A stretch of 64,000 nt of DNA from Abiotrophia defectiva ATCC 49176 (GTDB taxonomy: Bacteria; Bacillota; Bacilli; Lactobacillales; Aerococcaceae): contig NZ_KI535340.1 of the NCBI RefSeq assembly GCF_000160075.2, forward strand, positions 712,711 to 776,710, in the 5' to 3' direction. Shown piece by piece: positions 61,661 to 64,000 of the stretch. How positions within the stretch are numbered: position 1 is the stretch's first letter; each line of letters begins with the position of its first letter. Position numbers and translations under genes: made by a program. The notes under the pieces were generated by a model. That model had not been told where the DNA came from, ran no database searches, and saw only the letters and a program-made list of their open reading frames with translations.

Positions 61661-61853
61661 GCAATTCGACCTCCCAGAATAAGGTATTCAAATCTGTCTC
61701 GAGCGCATAGGCTAGTTTGAGGCAGAGATCCAAGGATGGATTGTACTTGTCATTTTCGATTAGGTTGATGGTTTGTCGGGCGACCCCAACCTCTTTGGCT
61801 AGGGCTAACTGTGAGAGTTTCCGGCTCTGACGTAATTCTCGCACGCGGTTCAT
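61638..61853 (-). CDS. XRE-family HTH regulator
   Basis: A 71-residue Cro/CI-type DNA-binding protein consisting of the helix-turn-helix only (LRQSRKLSQLALAKEVGVARQTINLIENDKYNPSLDL), like YozG-type regulators. First gene of the five-gene unit. Two 18-bp dyads overlap its promoter, so it is likely an autorepressor of the whole operon. GAAGAAGG-type ribosome site before the ATG. Confidence 0.92.
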   Translation of the reverse strand: MNRVRELRQSRKLSQLALAKEVGVARQTINLIENDKYNPSLDLCLKLAYALETDLNTLFWEVELHESTTQA

Positions 61854-61871
61854 AGCACGCCTTCTTTCTTG

Positions 61872-61935
61872 TGTGTCACATATATGTTACACATAGTATA
61901 GTCCTTTTGGGAGAGGATGTCAACTATATATGACA
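61872..61935 (-). promoter_or_regulatory. Promoter of the XRE operon with two operators
   Basis: Minus strand TTGACA (61918-61923), 17 bases, TATACT (61895-61900). Two related 18-bp dyads flank it: TGTCAACTATATATGACA at 61918-61935, overlapping the -35, and TGTCACATATATGTTACA at 61874-61891, at the start of transcription. Both share TGTCA/TRACA ends and an AT core, the layout of an autorepressor. Confidence 0.8.
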
Positions 61936-61961
61936 CTTTTTTGAAGTTAGGCCAAACAAGC

Positions 61962-62003
61962 AAAAAAACCCATTATATCATATATGATATAATGGGATTT
62001 TTG
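61962..62003 (-). terminator. Terminator of secA, containing the 28-bp palindrome (copy 2)
   Basis: The palindrome with arm CCCATTATATCATA (61969-61996) follows the secA stop directly and runs into TTTTTTTG on the minus strand, so here it works as a terminator. Same 28 bases as at 31286-31313. Confidence 0.8.
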
Positions 62004-62004
62004 A

Positions 62005-64000
62005 TTATGCGTTAACTTGTTCGCGCTCCAAGTTTTGACGGATGTGTGACTTCATAATAAATCGTGTCACGTCAAACTCGATCTCAGCAATCATTTCTTG
62101 GAAACGTTCGTAACCTTCAGTTTGGTATTCAGTTAATGGGTTGGTTTGAGCGTAAGCCCGCAAGCCGACCCCTTGGCGTAGGTGATCCATCATGTCGATG
62201 TGATCGGTCCACTTGCTGTCTACCACACGTAGGATAATCACTTTCTCGAATTCCAAGACTTGTTCTGGACCATAAAGCATGTCGAGTTTTTCTTGGAAGA
62301 CCTTCATGGCAGTCCCATAGAGGGTTTCAACTAATTCTTTAGCTGATTTGCCCTCTAGGTCTTGGAGACTTAATTGTTCTGGGTTGACGAGGTTAGCGTG
62401 CGCGTAATCCAAGAGACCACGGTAGTTCCAGTCTTTCTTGTCGCCTTCAGTCACCGCTTCAACTTCGCGGATGATGGTACGTTTGATCATCCCCTTAACT
62501 GCGTCAGTTAAGTTGTCTGTTTCGTTGATGACTTGTTGACGTTGGCTATAGATAACTTCACGTTGTTCACGCATGACTTCGTCATATTCCAAGACGTTCT
62601 TACGTGTATCGTAGTTGTTCCCTTCAACGCGTTTTTGCGCAGATTCTACTTGGCGGGAGAGGAAACGGCTGGTAATCGCCATATCTTCCATCTCTTCATC
62701 CGTCACATTGAGACGTTCCCACATGGCTTTGATTCGGTCAGAACCGAAACGACGCATGAGGTCATCTTCTAATGATAGGTAGAATTGGGAAGCACCTGGG
62801 TCCCCTTGACGACCGGAACGACCACGGAGCTGGTTATCAATACGACGAGATTCGTGACGCTCAGTCCCGATCACGCAGAGACCACCTAATTCCTTAACAC
62901 CGTGACCTAACTTAATGTCAGTACCACGACCGGCCATGTTGGTCGCGATGGTAACGGCACCACGTTGGCCCGCTTGCATAACGATTTCCGCTTCCTTGAA
63001 GTGGTTCTTAGCGTTGAGGACTTCGTGAGGAATGCCTTCCTTGGTCAAGAGATTAGACAGGTATTCAGAGGTTTCAACGGCAACCGTACCAACCAAGATT
63101 GGTTGACCCTTGCTGTGGCGTTCCTTAATGTCAGCCACCACTGCCTTGAATTTAGATTTAAGACTTGGATAAAGTTGGTCTGGCGCATCCACCCGTTGTA
63201 CTGGACGGTTGGTTGGAATCACGACTACGTTCATGCCATAGATTTCGCGGAATTCTTCTTCCTCGGTCTTGGCTGTCCCGGTCATCCCTGACAACTTCTC
63301 ATACATACGGAAGTAGTTTTGGAAGGTGATAGTCGCCATAGTCTTAGACTCGTCTTCGATTTCAACGTTTTCCTTGGCTTCGATGGCTTGGTGGAGACCG
63401 TCAGAGTAACGACGACCGTCCATGATACGACCCGTAAATGGATCGACAATCTTAACCTTGCCTTCGTCAACCACGTAGTCGATGTCGTGCAACATAATGT
63501 AGTTAGCACGCAAAGCTTGGTCAATGTGGTGAACTAAGACAGAGTTGTTAACATCGTAGAGGTTTTCTAGACGGAAGACACGTTCAGCCTTGTCAACCCC
63601 TTGGTCAGTTAGGGAGATGGTCTTAGAAGTCAAGTCAATAGTATAGTCTTCTTCAGCCTTCAAGCCCTTTGCGAAGTAGTCTGCCCGAGTATAGAGAGCC
63701 GTTGATTTCTCAGCTTGACCAGAGATAATCAGTGGGGTACGAGCTTCATCGACTAAGATGGAGTCCACTTCATCGACTACCGCAAAGTGCAATGGACGTT
63801 GTACCATTTGCTCCTTGTAAACCACCATGTTATCACGGAGGTAGTCAAAGCCTAATTCGTTGTTAGTAGAATAAGTGATGTCACAGTTGTAAGCTTCACG
63901 CTTCTCAGCAGCTGACATGCTGTTGAGGTTAAGCCCGACAGTCAAACCTAGGAATTCGTAGACAGCCCCCATTTCCTTGGAGTCACGGGTTGCTAAGTAT
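62005..64000 (-). CDS. secA: Protein translocase ATPase SecA, C-terminal part
   Basis: The frame is open to the window edge (YLATRDSKE precedes the first internal Met), so about 664 C-terminal residues are seen. They drive export through SecYEG. Visible: [20 protein letters not shown], the PPXD-side [10 protein letters not shown], helicase motifs [15 protein letters not shown] and [13 protein letters not shown], and the scaffold/wing domains. The end REQVNA lacks the C-terminal zinc motif (CxCxSGxxYxxCH-type) found in many SecAs. Palindromic terminator after the stop. Confidence 0.96.
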   Translation of the reverse strand, partial: YLATRDSKEMGAVYEFLGLTVGLNLNSMSAAEKREAYNCDITYSTNNELGFDYLRDNMVVYKEQMVQRPLHFAVVDEVDSILVDEARTPLIISGQAEKSTALYTRADYFAKGLKAEEDYTIDLTSKTISLTDQGVDKAERVFRLENLYDVNNSVLVHHIDQALRANYIMLHDIDYVVDEGKVKIVDPFTGRIMDGRRYSDGLHQAIEAKENVEIEDESKTMATITFQNYFRMYEKLSGMTGTAKTEEEEFREIYGMNVVVIPTNRPVQRVDAPDQLYPSLKSKFKAVVADIKERHSKGQPILVGTVAVETSEYLSNLLTKEGIPHEVLNAKNHFKEAEIVMQAGQRGAVTIATNMAGRGTDIKLGHGVKELGGLCVIGTERHESRRIDNQLRGRSGRQGDPGASQFYLSLEDDLMRRFGSDRIKAMWERLNVTDEEMEDMAITSRFLSRQVESAQKRVEGNNYDTRKNVLEYDEVMREQREVIYSQRQQVINETDNLTDAVKGMIKRTIIREVEAVTEGDKKDWNYRGLLDYAHANLVNPEQLSLQDLEGKSAKELVETLYGTAMKVFQEKLDMLYGPEQVLEFEKVIILRVVDSKWTDHIDMMDHLRQGVGLRAYAQTNPLTEYQTEGYERFQEMIAEIEFDVTRFIMKSHIRQNLEREQVNA

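Overview
The window is a gene-dense stretch of chromosome from a low-to-moderate GC Gram-positive bacterium, almost certainly order Lactobacillales. The evidence is two T-box leaders, Gram-positive pur repressor PurR, CcrZ next to TrmB, a streptococcal-type circularly permuted PstS, L31 type B, LemA, and strong AGGAGG ribosome binding sites before nearly every gene. Mixed codon use, a pyrrolidone-carboxylate peptidase and a sigma-54 remnant would suit the Aerococcaceae (for example Abiotrophia). That placement is inference, not demonstrated.

Layout. 1-2.7 kb: the tail of a GtrB-like glycosyltransferase, then pcp with the DUF979/DUF969 membrane pair. 2.8-6.6 kb: M50 peptidase; a methionine T-box driving a trans-sulfuration enzyme; ddl. 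6.7-11.5 kb: an unknown gene, lemA, rpmE2, thioesterase, proS behind a proline T-box, signal peptidase I. 11.6-14.8 kb: three tandem paralogous secreted proteins, each with its own terminator. 14.9-21.2 kb: prs-glmU, purR, and zinc ABC uptake genes. 21.4-29.3 kb: an ABC exporter pair, a degenerate rpoN, ybaK, murA, an orphan MetQ, a small membrane protein, an AraC/GyrI regulator. 29.3-36.5 kb is accessory: an AT-rich unknown membrane gene, a tetR-ABC operon, and a decayed integrative element abutting the 3' end of rpsI. 36.6-43.4 kb: rpsI-rplM, a BaiN-type flavoprotein, a tandem hairpin array, and pstCAB-phoU-pstS. 43.5-53.4 kb: polysaccharide deacetylase, cardiolipin synthase, acetyltransferase, transketolase, Nudix, a 58-residue Cys/His protein, trmB-ccrZ, an MFS exporter. 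53.5-64 kb: ftsEX, prfB with its programmed frameshift, a MerR pair, DUF1697, a five-gene XRE/DUF3278/ABC-CPBP operon, and secA running off the right edge.

Working together. Cell-wall and envelope functions dominate: MurA, Ddl, GlmU, deacetylase, FtsEX, Cls, LepB and SecA. Nutrient uptake is represented by Zn, methionine-type and phosphate systems. All three substrate-binding proteins here lack a lipobox, which is unusual for a Gram-positive. Several exported proteins carry Ser/Glu-rich disordered tails.

The best leads for something undescribed are: the XRE-controlled operon ending in an ABC permease fused to a CPBP intramembrane protease; the 58-residue CGVGCC protein; the tandem hairpin array at 39.1-39.3 kb; an identical 28-bp palindrome found twice 30.7 kb apart; the secreted paralog triplet; and the sigma-54 with eroded DNA-binding motifs. 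Starts were reassigned wherever a ribosome binding site favoured an internal codon. No tRNA, rRNA, CRISPR array or intact insertion sequence was seen.
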